The translations under genes and the position numbers were made by a program. The notes below the pieces were generated by a model. That model ran no database searches. It was not told where the DNA came from and worked only from the letters and a program-made list of their open reading frames with translations. Below are positions 1 through 8,064 of a stretch of 64,000 nt of DNA, one piece after another. The DNA is taken from positions 1 through 64,000 of the forward strand of contig NZ_JAIEUI010000004.1 of NCBI RefSeq assembly GCF_022234545.1, in the 5' to 3' direction. Within the stretch, counting starts at the first letter, position 1, and each line of letters opens with the position of its first letter. This DNA comes from Paenibacillus piscarius (GTDB lineage: Bacteria > Bacillota > Bacilli > Paenibacillales > Paenibacillaceae).

Positions 1-68
1 CTCGACTTGCATGTATTAGGCACGCCGCCAGCGTTCGTCCTGAGCCAGGATCAAACTCTCCAATTAGT
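1..68 (-). rRNA. rrs: 16S ribosomal RNA, 5' end only
   Basis: The reverse complement of positions 1-60 is the universal 5' segment of 16S rRNA, including the 27F primer region (AGTTTGATCCTGGCTCAG) and the following GACGAACGCTGGCGGC block. The gene runs leftwards out of the window, so only about 68 nt are present. The mature 5' end is placed near 68 by analogy with Bacillus 16S, where about nine bases precede GAGTTTGATC; this is good to a few bases only. Confidence 0.97.
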
Positions 69-144
69 ATTGAAAAGAGCGATAGCTCATTTTGAAACTG
101 ACGATTCATTATATGAATCTTGTAAAACATAACGTGTTCCATTT

Positions 145-163
145 GTTCAGTTTTCAAAGAACT
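145..163 (-). promoter_or_regulatory. rRNA leader boxA-like antitermination element
   Basis: Read on the minus strand this is AGTTCTTTGAAAACTGAAC, the conserved Firmicutes rRNA leader motif resembling boxA, the NusB/NusE binding element. It lies in the leader between the proximal promoter and the 16S 5' end. The function is inferred from the motif and position. Confidence 0.6.
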
Positions 164-206
164 TGCTCCCGGCAATCCGACCATTTATCGTTTGCGCAGG
201 AATTAG

Positions 207-236
207 ATCATATCATTTTCTCACTTAACTTGTCAA
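207..236 (-). promoter_or_regulatory. proximal rRNA operon promoter
   Basis: On the minus strand a perfect -35 TTGACA (236-231) is followed after 18 nt by -10 TATGAT (212-207). Transcription would start near 200 and give a leader of about 130 nt before 16S. Strong sigma-A promoters directly upstream of rrn are usual in Firmicutes. Confidence 0.7.
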
Positions 237-291
237 CTTATTTCTCATCCAGTGCTTCGTTCAGCGCCGGTGTCTCATAAGCACAAGAGAT

Positions 292-320
292 AATATATCA
301 CGCGCTGCGGACTCTGGCAA
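292..320 (-). promoter_or_regulatory. distal rRNA operon promoter (candidate)
   Basis: On the minus strand, -35 TTGCCA (320-315), a 17-nt spacer and TATATT (297-292) form a second sigma-A-like site about 85 bp upstream of the proximal one. Tandem P1/P2 promoters are typical of rrn operons. Apart from the two promoters and the boxA-like element, I see nothing else in the non-coding stretch 69-436. Confidence 0.5.
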
Positions 321-436
321 GACTTTTTTATAATGAACTAATTAACCGCATATCCTAAGTTCAACATATGGTTTCCATCCTGCAGCATTTGCCGCTACAA
401 TAGGATTCATCTTCTATATTACTGAAAGGAGTCATC

Positions 437-1687
437 ATGTCCAACAAGTCTATTCCCCCTGCTGCCTCCGCTCCACTTAAGGAAGCAAGTCATCTGCAGC
501 AGGCAACGATCTACCGTATTTTGCTCGCAGTGAGCTTTGTTCATTTATTTAATGATTCCATTCAGGCGCTTATTCCGGCCATGTTCCCTGTACTAAAAGA
601 TAATCTGCTGCTCTCCTATGCCCAGATCGGCTGGATTGCCTTCGCGCTGAACCTCACCTCCTCGCTGATTCAGCCCATTATCGGGTTCGCTGCCGACCGG
701 AAGCCCCGCCCGATTCTGCTGCCGCTGGGGATGTGCTGTACCTTCGCCGGTGTCTTCCTGCTCGCTTTTGCCGGGAATTATGTCCTGGTGATTGTGTCAG
801 TGATGCTGGTGGGCTTCGGCTCCGCCGCCTTCCATCCCGAAGGGATGCGCGTGGCTCATATGGCGGCCGGTCAGCGGAAGGGGCTGTCGCAGTCGATTTT
901 TCAGGTAGGCGGGAATACAGGCCAAGCACTTGGGCCGCTGCTTATGAAGTGGGTATTCATTCCCTTCGGTCAGATGGGCGCGCTTGGCTTCACGGTGATC
1001 GCCGCTGCCGGGGTGGCTGTCCAGACCTATGTGGCCCGCTGGTACCGTGACATGCTGAATGCCGGATACACCTTCCGCAAAAAGTCAGCGTCCCGCTCCA
1101 TCGACCCCGCCCGCAGCAAACGCATCGTTATCACCACCGTCATCCTGGTCTTCATCGTCTTCGTGCGTTCGTGGTACGGCGCTTCCATCGGCGGATATTA
1201 CGCCTTCTATCTAATGGAGAAATACGGGATGACGCTGGACCGTGCGCAGATCTACATCTTTATGTATCTGGCTGCCGGTGCGGTCGGCACCTTCTTCGGC
1301 GGCCCGCTTGCCGACCGGTTCGGCCGGCGCAATCTGATTCTGGTCTCGATGATCGGTACGGTTCCGTTTGCGCTGGCCCTGCCTTTTGTGAACACGTTCT
1401 GGGCGGCCGTGCTGCTGATTATCTCCGGCTTCATCCTGCTGTCCAGCTTCTCGGTAACGGTGATATACGCGCAGATGCTCTATCCGGGCAACATCGGAAC
1501 CGTCTCGGGCCTAATTACCGGTCTGGCCTTCGGGCTTGGCGGGATCGGCTCTGTCGTCATTGGCGACCTCATCGATAGAGCCGGTATTACACCTGTGTTC
1601 GTGGCTTGCGGCTTCCTGCCGCTGCTTGGCCTGCTGGCCCTGCTGCTGCCCGGTGACAAGAAGCTGGAGGAATGGGCGGCAGAATAA
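437..1687 (+). CDS. MFS exporter, fosmidomycin-resistance (Fsr) type
   Basis: This 416-residue protein has about twelve hydrophobic helices, as expected for the major facilitator superfamily. The N-terminal half has LFNDSIQALIPAMFPVLKD in helix 1 and GFGSAAFHPEGMRVAH around helix 4. Both are characteristic of the Fsr (fosmidomycin resistance) subgroup, which exports small compounds by proton antiport. A second MFS-like loop, GPLADRFGRRN, follows helix 8. The start ATG has a good GAAAGGAG site. The gene stands alone between the rRNA promoter region and an unrelated oxidoreductase gene, so context gives no substrate. Fosmidomycin resistance is a family label and was not deduced for this protein; a sugar or drug efflux role is equally possible. 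Confidence 0.85.
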   Translation: MSNKSIPPAASAPLKEASHLQQATIYRILLAVSFVHLFNDSIQALIPAMFPVLKDNLLLSYAQIGWIAFALNLTSSLIQPIIGFAADRKPRPILLPLGMCCTFAGVFLLAFAGNYVLVIVSVMLVGFGSAAFHPEGMRVAHMAAGQRKGLSQSIFQVGGNTGQALGPLLMKWVFIPFGQMGALGFTVIAAAGVAVQTYVARWYRDMLNAGYTFRKKSASRSIDPARSKRIVITTVILVFIVFVRSWYGASIGGYYAFYLMEKYGMTLDRAQIYIFMYLAAGAVGTFFGGPLADRFGRRNLILVSMIGTVPFALALPFVNTFWAAVLLIISGFILLSSFSVTVIYAQMLYPGNIGTVSGLITGLAFGLGGIGSVVIGDLIDRAGITPVFVACGFLPLLGLLALLLPGDKKLEEWAAE

Positions 1688-1801
1688 ATACCTTTTGCGG
1701 ACTATGCGTGCGGAGATTATTCAACAGGCTATTTTTGCGGTACAATTAGTTAAAACTTGAATTAATCACGCTCAGGCGTTAAGCCCGGAGGAGGGGAAGG
1801 C

Positions 1802-3076
1802 TTGAAGAATATACTCGCAAAAGTGCGCAAAGGGTACGGCAAAAAGCTCGTCTCGATTCACCTCTGGAATGCCTGGCTGGTGCTGTTCCTCGCGCTGAGC
1901 GGTCTGATCCTGGTAGGCGGCTTCTGGAGGGAGGTGCTTGGGGAAGGCCGGGTGTGGCTGAAATGGGGGCATACCGCGCTCGGGCTGGTGCTGCTCATTC
2001 CTGTCATCTATTACCTGCTGCTGGCTGCGAAGCACTGGAAACGGCTCAAGGGTAAGCCCGCCCAGAAGGCTAATGTGATCTTCGTGCTTGTCCTGCTGAT
2101 CGGCTGGCTGCTCTCCGGGGTGGTTCTGTGGCAATTCAGGCTGGCCGGACCGAGAGCGGCGAATAGTGCGCTGTTCATTCATGACCTGCTGACCTGGGTA
2201 GGTCTCCCTGTGATCATCTACCACTCCATTACCCGGGTGAAGTGGCTGAAGGAGCCGAAGAAGCGCTCTATCGTAGCTGATACAGTATCTGTAAAAGAGT
2301 CCTCTTCTCCTGCCGGGCGTTCTCAGCCTGCGGCCGCATCCGATGCCCGGCCCTTGTATACCCGCCGCGGTTTCATCAAGGCTGCTGTAGGTGCCGGACT
2401 GGCGGTTACCCTTGGCCCTACCTTTATCCGTTGGTTCGGCAGAGCGATGCAGCTTCCGGGTACCGCCGACTATGCCGCCACCAATGCCAATGCGCTGATT
2501 CCCGATCCTGTCCCATTGCCGGATTCCGCACCTCCTATCGGCGGGGGAGCCGAGGGCAGCTTCCGTGTGTATACGGTCACGGCTATTCCCGCTTTCGACA
2601 ATTCCAACTGGTCCTTTACGATCGACGGGCTGGTGAACAAGAAGCTGACCTGGAACTGGGAAGAGTTCGTGAAGCTGCAGCGCGAGGTGCAGGTTAGTGA
2701 TTTCCACTGCGTGACAGGCTGGTCTGTGTACAAAAACACCTGGGAGGGCCTCCCCCTCTCCAAGCTGCTCGATCTCGCCGGTGTGCAGCCGCAGGCGGTT
2801 ACGGTGAAATTCTATTCCGGTGACGGTGTCTACACCGATTCGCTGACGCTGGACCAGGCCCGGATGGATGATATCATGGTCGCAGTGATGCATGACGGCA
2901 AACCGATTCCGAATCAGCTCGGCGGACCGGTCCGCCTGATTACTCCCCAGATGTACGCCTACAAGTCTGTCAAATGGCTGAACCGGATTGAGCTGATTGA
3001 TGAGGATTATGTCGGGTATTGGGAGCAGCGGGGCTATGACAAGGATGCCTGGCTCCCCGGCGCCAAGCGGGTATAA
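1802..3076 (+). CDS. membrane-anchored molybdopterin-dependent oxidoreductase (sulfite oxidase/YedY-like)
   Basis: This 424-residue protein joins two modules. Residues 1-155 form a four-helix membrane domain with histidines at about 20, 57, 127 and 141, placed like haem-b ligands in cytochrome b561/YedZ-type anchors. Residues 187-205 hold a Tat-like sequence, TRRGFIKAAVGAGLAV, now internal. Residues from about 255 to the end are the oxidoreductase molybdopterin-binding domain, with the expected cofactor-ligating cysteine at about 303 (DFHCVTGW). The likely role is extracytoplasmic reductase or oxidase chemistry fed by the membrane haem domain. YedY (MsrP) repairs oxidised methionine, but no substrate can be assigned here. 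The start is TTG behind GGAGGAGGGG. No molybdenum-cofactor genes are nearby. Confidence 0.85.
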   Translation: MKNILAKVRKGYGKKLVSIHLWNAWLVLFLALSGLILVGGFWREVLGEGRVWLKWGHTALGLVLLIPVIYYLLLAAKHWKRLKGKPAQKANVIFVLVLLIGWLLSGVVLWQFRLAGPRAANSALFIHDLLTWVGLPVIIYHSITRVKWLKEPKKRSIVADTVSVKESSSPAGRSQPAAASDARPLYTRRGFIKAAVGAGLAVTLGPTFIRWFGRAMQLPGTADYAATNANALIPDPVPLPDSAPPIGGGAEGSFRVYTVTAIPAFDNSNWSFTIDGLVNKKLTWNWEEFVKLQREVQVSDFHCVTGWSVYKNTWEGLPLSKLLDLAGVQPQAVTVKFYSGDGVYTDSLTLDQARMDDIMVAVMHDGKPIPNQLGGPVRLITPQMYAYKSVKWLNRIELIDEDYVGYWEQRGYDKDAWLPGAKRV

Positions 3077-3100
3077 ATGTAGTTAAGGTATGTGCAGAAT

Positions 3101-3150
3101 GCAAAGAAGCAGCCTCCTGCCCCATGAGGGTTAGAAGGCTGCTTCTTTGC
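3101..3150. terminator. bidirectional terminator
   Basis: A perfect 15-bp inverted repeat (3101-3115 with 3136-3150, core AAGAAGCAGCCT) lies between the convergent oxidoreductase and lipoprotein genes. It can serve both transcripts. The T-runs are short, so strength is uncertain. Confidence 0.75.
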
Positions 3151-3159
3151 GTGTACAGA

Positions 3160-4122
3160 TTACAGGCTCTTGAAGGAAGCATCGTAGAGGCGGAACATGG
3201 TTTTGTAGCCGGACTCATCAATCTTGATGCCGACATCCAGCCGTCCCGAAATCTCCAGCGGACCGGAGGTATAGCGCAGCTTGCTGCCTTCAGGCACGAA
3301 GACAATCATGATCTTATTCCAATAGGTCTCATCCCCGTTATCGAACGGACACTCCGCTCCCGGCTCCGGGATCAGCAGGAACCAGTTCTTCTCAAAAGAC
3401 AGCACTTCGCCCATGAACCCTTTAATAGTCACCTGCTGGCCGCTGAGATCCCAGAAGTGTTCCGAGGGTCGGGTCTGGTCGTCGCCGTCGAAGAAGCCAT
3501 TCCAGTTGATTTCTGTGCGGCCAGCGGAGACTGCCTCTGCTGCCTTCGCCACCTTGGCAGGCGCGGACGGGCCAGCGGGTGCAGACGGGCTGGCCGCCGT
3601 GGCAGGGGCTGGAGTCGCCTTAGGGGCTTTGGTCGCTATAGCTGTGGCAATCGCTTTAGCTGCCGGGGTTGCTGTTGCTTCGGAGGTCTTCCTCGCGCCA
3701 TCCTTAGCTGACGCCGGTTGCCGGGTGGTAGTGGCGGCTGCGGAAGCGGCAGGGCTTGGCGCGGAGCCTTCCGCCGTCCCGGAAGGCTTCCGGATAGCTT
3801 GGGCAGTTTCTGCTACAGGCTCAGCAGAAGAGGCCGGGGAGGGCAAAGGTGACGGCTGAAGTGCGACCGGAGTCCCGCTAGCCTTATCAGGAACCGTAGA
3901 AGGCTGCGCAGTCACCTCCGGGGCCTCAGCCGATGCCTGAGGTGCAGGAGATGCAGAGGCTTGGGCCTGGGTCAGCCCGTTGGCCTCTGGTGAAGCTTCC
4001 GCCGCTGCGGCGAAGGCTTCACCGCTCCCCTCAGCCGCAGAATTCTGACCGCAGGCCTGAAGCAGCAGCAGACTGAGCACAGCACCGGAGAGCAGCAGCA
4101 TTTTTCCCTGTAATCGTCTCAA
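3160..4122 (-). CDS. lipoprotein with Ala/Pro-rich linker and DUF3299-like domain
   Basis: This 320-residue protein starts at a TTG preceded by AGGAGG. It has a lipoprotein signal with lipobox LLLQAC, which puts the lipidated cysteine at about residue 24. Residues 25-195 are low-complexity (Ala, Pro, Ser, Thr, Glu), like a flexible wall-spanning tether. The folded C-terminal part (about 200-320) contains WNGFFDGDDQTRP, VTIKGFMGEVL and FLLIPEPGAECPF, and ends in a small beta-rich segment; it resembles DUF3299. In Proteobacteria DUF3299 proteins occur beside MacB-like ABC transporters, some in zinc-regulated loci (from memory). It is the last gene of the phosphatase-ABC operon, just after the permease. 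Function is unknown; a solute or metal-binding partner of the transporter is inferred. Confidence 0.75.
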   Translation of the reverse strand: MRRLQGKMLLLSGAVLSLLLLQACGQNSAAEGSGEAFAAAAEASPEANGLTQAQASASPAPQASAEAPEVTAQPSTVPDKASGTPVALQPSPLPSPASSAEPVAETAQAIRKPSGTAEGSAPSPAASAAATTTRQPASAKDGARKTSEATATPAAKAIATAIATKAPKATPAPATAASPSAPAGPSAPAKVAKAAEAVSAGRTEINWNGFFDGDDQTRPSEHFWDLSGQQVTIKGFMGEVLSFEKNWFLLIPEPGAECPFDNGDETYWNKIMIVFVPEGSKLRYTSGPLEISGRLDVGIKIDESGYKTMFRLYDASFKSL

Positions 4123-4134
4123 TTCGTATTCCTC

Positions 4135-5418
4135 CTAAGCTTTGAACAGAGCAAGCGGGTGCATCCGGTACATCCGGAAGGCCGGTCCCAGGGAGGACAG
4201 CAGCCCCAAGATAAGAGCGCCGCCCGCAATCAGCCAATGCTCTGCTGTCCATTGATAAGGCTCAATCTGAATGCCCGCCTGGGAGAACAGCATATCCTTC
4301 AGCAGATAAGCTCCCAGATGACCAACCAGTAGGCCGGCGATCAGCCCGGTTGCCGTCACCAGCAGGCCCTCCGTCGTTAACGTCAGCCAGACGTAAGCAC
4401 GCGATTTGCCGAGAAGACGCAGAATCCCTACATCCTTGGTCCGCTCAGAGACGGCGGCAATCAAGGATAGCAAGATGGTAATACCCGCCAGGAGCACACA
4501 GATAGCCGTTATTAGGCCAATCAGCCTTGAACCTTGATCCACTGCATTCAGCACATCAGATACTGCCTTGCTGGTATAAGCTGCTTGAACCCCGTTGCTG
4601 CCGTCGAAGCCCTGTTTCAGATCATGAGCACCAAGCAGACTGGCGGGCTTCACCAATACAGCGGTAATCTCTCGATCTTCTGGAGCAAGCCCGTGAACCG
4701 CCCAGGCGTAGTCTACCGTTGTGAATACCGCCCGGTCATCGGGGGTATGAAGTTCCGGAAGGATACCTGCGACCGTATAACGGAAGCTTTCATGCGCATG
4801 CTCCGCGTTTTCTCCGTGATACCCGGCCTCTTCAGCCCCTTCTGCACCCTCAACTCCTTCAGCCTGATGACCGCTCGCTTCCCCAGTCTCAGACGTTGCG
4901 GATTCATGATGCTCTCCCTGTACAAGCCCATGTGCACCCGCAAAGGTGTCGCCTACCTTCAATCCCAGCGACCGGGCGACATAAGCGCCTACAATAGTCT
5001 CGCCGGTATGGGCATACATCGTGCCGGCCTGAAGCCTGCTGTCCCCGTAACGGGTGAAGAAATAACCGGCGTCCAGTCCGACGATGGGAAATCCCTTGTA
5101 GTTGTCTCCCGTGGTCATTGCATAGGCTGCAGCCACAGACGGGTCCCGCCGGGCTTCATCCAGAACAGCAAGCGGGATATTCCCGGTCGGCGCGCCGATA
5201 TGATAGAACGTGTTCAGTACAAGCTGGGTCTCGCTGCCGGCCGCTCCTATAACAAGATCGAAGGGCCCATAGCCCTTCTTCGCCCCCTGCTCGACGCTCT
5301 GCCGGGACAGGACAAGCAGCACGACAAAGGCAACAGTAATAGCCACCGCACATACAGTCAGCAGGGAGAGGAACCGCCGGTGCAGCACATTGCGCAGCGT
5401 AAGCTGGAACAGGCTCAC
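4135..5418 (-). CDS. ABC transporter permease, FtsX/MacB-like, with His-rich loop
   Basis: This 427-residue permease has one N-terminal transmembrane helix (about 15-38), a long extracytoplasmic domain and three C-terminal helices, the FtsX/MacB layout. Within the extracellular domain, roughly residues 165-220, an insertion rich in His and Glu carries seven histidines (for example EHHESA and EHAHE) and looks like a metal-binding loop. It overlaps the upstream ATPase gene by 4 nt and is followed after 12 nt by the lipoprotein gene, so translation is probably coupled. Family members export lipoproteins, peptides or drugs, or transmit force to cell-wall enzymes. The His-rich loop and the neighbouring zinc-dependent phosphatase suggest metal or phosphate-stress biology, which is inference. 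Confidence 0.85.
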   Translation of the reverse strand: MSLFQLTLRNVLHRRFLSLLTVCAVAITVAFVVLLVLSRQSVEQGAKKGYGPFDLVIGAAGSETQLVLNTFYHIGAPTGNIPLAVLDEARRDPSVAAAYAMTTGDNYKGFPIVGLDAGYFFTRYGDSRLQAGTMYAHTGETIVGAYVARSLGLKVGDTFAGAHGLVQGEHHESATSETGEASGHQAEGVEGAEGAEEAGYHGENAEHAHESFRYTVAGILPELHTPDDRAVFTTVDYAWAVHGLAPEDREITAVLVKPASLLGAHDLKQGFDGSNGVQAAYTSKAVSDVLNAVDQGSRLIGLITAICVLLAGITILLSLIAAVSERTKDVGILRLLGKSRAYVWLTLTTEGLLVTATGLIAGLLVGHLGAYLLKDMLFSQAGIQIEPYQWTAEHWLIAGGALILGLLSSLGPAFRMYRMHPLALFKA

Positions 5419-6149
5419 AGCGTCACCCCCTCCCGCTGACCCGAAGCCACGGGAATCCGCTGCTTCGGCAATGCCTCCCGGCGCACTTCATTCATGTCCT
5501 GAATGTTCAGACAGCGCGGGAACCGGCCGGCCATATTGAGGTCATGGGTAACGACGATCAGGGTATTCCCTTGTGCAGCGCTAAGGTCCAGGAGCAGGGA
5601 GGCAATCTCCTCCGCCGTCTCCCAGTCCAGGCTGCCTGTCGGCTCATCCGCCAGCAGCAAGGGCGGATTGTTCACCATCGCCCTGACAATCGCTACCCGC
5701 TGCTGCTGTCCGCGCGACAGCTCGGAGGGCAGATGCCGGCCGCGTCCCGCAAGGCCTACCCGCTCCAGCCAGCCGTCCACGATATGGCGTCTCTCCTTCT
5801 GCGTAAGCCCGGAGGCCATGGCAATCTCGATATTCTGCCGGGCCGTCAGCGACGGAATCAGATGGAAGTCCTGGAGCACATAACCGATGGCCGAAGCGCG
5901 GAAGGCATCACGCTTCGCTTCCGTCAGCTCATGCAGCGGCTGGCCGTTCACGGCAATGCTGCCGCTGTCTGCACTCATGATCCCGCTGATCAGATGGAGC
6001 AACGTGCTTTTACCGGACCCGCTGGGTCCGGTAATGGCTACGCGCTCTCCCTGTGCCACATGCCACCGGGAGATATCGAGGATCGGGATGGCTCTGCCGT
6101 CGGTTTTGAACTGTTTTTTCAAATCCCGGATCTCAAGCAAGCCGTCCAC
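5415..6149 (-). CDS. ABC transporter ATP-binding protein (MacB/LolD family)
   Basis: This 244-residue ATPase has Walker A GPSGSGKST (about residue 40), signature LSRGQQQRVAIVRAM, Walker B LLLADEPTGSLD and an H-loop VVTHD. The LADEPTGSLD form is typical of the LolD/MacB/FtsE group and matches the FtsX-like permease that follows with a 4-nt overlap. The start is GTG, two bases after the alkaline phosphatase stop, with the ribosome site AGGAG lying over that stop. Tight linkage to the phosphatase gene suggests one transcript. The substrate is unknown. Confidence 0.92.
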   Translation of the reverse strand: MDGLLEIRDLKKQFKTDGRAIPILDISRWHVAQGERVAITGPSGSGKSTLLHLISGIMSADSGSIAVNGQPLHELTEAKRDAFRASAIGYVLQDFHLIPSLTARQNIEIAMASGLTQKERRHIVDGWLERVGLAGRGRHLPSELSRGQQQRVAIVRAMVNNPPLLLADEPTGSLDWETAEEIASLLLDLSAAQGNTLIVVTHDLNMAGRFPRCLNIQDMNEVRREALPKQRIPVASGQREGVTL

Positions 6150-6151
6150 TC

Positions 6152-7882
6152 CTATCTGAGTACAATACGTTCAGACAGCGCATCCCAGGTCAGGGTCGAG
6201 CCCTTCAGCTGGTTGAAGGCACTGAGCGGAAGATAGAGCACATTGTTATCTACATCTACGGTGTATGCCGCAGCTTTGCTGTTCAGCTTGGCTGATTTGT
6301 CAGCCAGATTCACATCAACCGTATTCTTACCGAGCGTCAGCTTCGCAGTGGAGGCAGTGCCTGCATAGTTTCCTCCGAGCGCTTTGACCAGAGCCTGTGC
6401 CGGGAACAGCACTTCATTGTCGCGGCTGATTTTAAACTTCGGATAGACGTATTTGGCTTGCAGTTCCGCAGAACGTTTGTTCAGATCCAGTCCGAGGATT
6501 CCCGCTCCAGCTGTTGCGATCTGTGTATTGTCGATCTGCCCCTTCACCTTGTCGGCAATCGGGCCATACGCCCAGACTCCGACATCCACCGCAGAATGGC
6601 CGTGACCGGACCAGCCCACCAGCAGACGCTTGGAGATGACCGCATTATACGCGCCTTCTCTTTTGTAGGAGGAGCCGTCGCCGTTCATAATCTGGGTTAC
6701 TTCCTCATCCGTCAGGTCAGTAATCCAGGTGTTGGCCGTTACGATCTTGCGGATCTCTTCCGGGGTCTGCGCGGCCTCAAGGTCTGCTGCCAGGCTCTCG
6801 GAGGAATGCTTCTGCTTATTCCACAGGTCAATGTTGATCTCATAGATATTGTCGCGGGAGAGCGACAGGCCGCCAGTCTCATGGTCCGCCGTAACCACTA
6901 CAGAGGTGTTGCCATTCTTCTTCGCAAAATCCACCGCTGTCTTGAAGGCCGCATCGAAATCAAGCGCCTCCTGCACCAGGGTCGGCAGATCGTTGGCATG
7001 ACCGGCATGGTCGATCCGTCCGCCTTCAATCATCATAACGAAGCCGTTCTTATCGGCGGACAGAATATTCAGCGCTTTGGAGGTCATGGCGGCCAGGCTC
7101 GGAATTTCCGCCGTCCGGTCCGGGGTATACGCTACATGCGAGTTACCGAACAGGCCAAGCACCTTACTGTTCTTAGAAGTCAGCGCATTAAGAGCCGAAG
7201 TATTCTCAACCACTGTGTAGCCCTTGGCTTTGAAGTCAGGCAGAAGATTCTTGTCAGTACGTTTGCCCTTCTCATCCTTGGTCAGGAAAAACTGCTTGCC
7301 CCCGCCCATCAGCACATCCACGCCGCTCTCCAGATACTGTGAGGCAATCGCTGATTCGTTATCCCGGTTGCGGACATGCGAGGCGTATACGGCTGGCGTT
7401 GCATGGGTAATGCGGGCAGTCGTCACCAGGCCGGTGGCCTTGCCTGCGCTCTCGGCGGCTTCAATAATGGAAGCAAACGGCTTGGAGACATCCTCGTTCG
7501 AGACGCTGATGCCCGCGTTGTAGGTTTTGTGGCCGGTAGCGAATGCAGTTCCCGCCGAAGCGGAGTCGGTGACGATCCCGGAGACGATTTTGCCGCTGTC
7601 TTCTCCCCGGTCTGCATATGTAGTCGCTTGTCCCACGTAGTACGGGTCGATGTTCAGGTGCTTGACTCCCTTGGTGTATTGCTGAAAATATCTCGCCGCA
7701 GACACCTGAGCCGGCCCCATGCCGTCGCCGATCAGAACGATCAGATTCTTAGACTGGGCCTTCGCAGCGTTCCCGGAATTGGCCGGCGCCGGGCTTTTGG
7801 CCGCTCCTGCAAGTGTTGCCCCTGATACTACGGCAGCCGCCAGTCCTCCAAAGATCATGCCCTTCATTAGCTTGTTCATCAT
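6152..7882 (-). CDS. secreted alkaline phosphatase with C-terminal stalk domain
   Basis: This protein hydrolyses phosphate monoesters outside the cell. After a signal peptide (residues 1 to about 28) comes the alkaline phosphatase fold with LIGDGMGPAQ (metal site), the nucleophile segment VTDSASAGTAFATG, the zinc and magnesium ligands in MIEGGRIDHAGHAND and VTADHETGG, and a late histidine in GWSGHGH. Roughly the last 95 residues match the copper-amine-oxidase N-terminal-like domain common on Paenibacillus surface proteins. An ATG 15 bases upstream (7897) is possible. I prefer 7882 because AGGAAGGGG sits directly before it and nothing precedes 7897. It heads the operon with the ABC pair and DUF3299-like lipoprotein. 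Pho-box-like repeats upstream suggest phosphate control. Confidence 0.93.
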   Translation of the reverse strand: MMNKLMKGMIFGGLAAAVVSGATLAGAAKSPAPANSGNAAKAQSKNLIVLIGDGMGPAQVSAARYFQQYTKGVKHLNIDPYYVGQATTYADRGEDSGKIVSGIVTDSASAGTAFATGHKTYNAGISVSNEDVSKPFASIIEAAESAGKATGLVTTARITHATPAVYASHVRNRDNESAIASQYLESGVDVLMGGGKQFFLTKDEKGKRTDKNLLPDFKAKGYTVVENTSALNALTSKNSKVLGLFGNSHVAYTPDRTAEIPSLAAMTSKALNILSADKNGFVMMIEGGRIDHAGHANDLPTLVQEALDFDAAFKTAVDFAKKNGNTSVVVTADHETGGLSLSRDNIYEINIDLWNKQKHSSESLAADLEAAQTPEEIRKIVTANTWITDLTDEEVTQIMNGDGSSYKREGAYNAVISKRLLVGWSGHGHSAVDVGVWAYGPIADKVKGQIDNTQIATAGAGILGLDLNKRSAELQAKYVYPKFKISRDNEVLFPAQALVKALGGNYAGTASTAKLTLGKNTVDVNLADKSAKLNSKAAAYTVDVDNNVLYLPLSAFNQLKGSTLTWDALSERIVLR

Positions 7883-7931
7883 ATACCCCTTCCTCATTGT
7901 GACGGTTCTAAGCCTAAGCTTACCGTGGAAA

Positions 7932-7970
7932 GGTTAACTATCTGTCAAAATAAGTATGGCGTTGTATTAA
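7932..7970 (-). promoter_or_regulatory. candidate PhoP (Pho-box) repeats upstream of alkaline phosphatase
   Basis: On the minus strand, TTAATA (7970-7965), a weaker CCATAC (7959-7954), TTGACA (7948-7943) and TTAACC (7937-7932) follow each other at an exact 11-bp period. The PhoP box of Bacillus is TTAACA-like hexamers at about this spacing. Three of the four units match at five (TTAATA, TTGACA, TTAACC) of six positions. TTGACA could instead be a plain -35 element. The region lies 50-90 bp before the phosphatase start. Confidence 0.5.
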
Positions 7971-8064
7971 ATTATCAAGTGTTCATATAAAAGCGGAAGG
8001 AGGTCAGTCTGCACAACAAAATTACACTACCGGGTGAATAAGATTACCTTTGCGCTAACACAAC

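Noticed and set aside
1772..2893. Open frame of 373 codons opposite the molybdopterin oxidoreductase
   Set aside because: Shadow of a well-supported gene; low-complexity His/Arg/Gln-rich translation without any domain.
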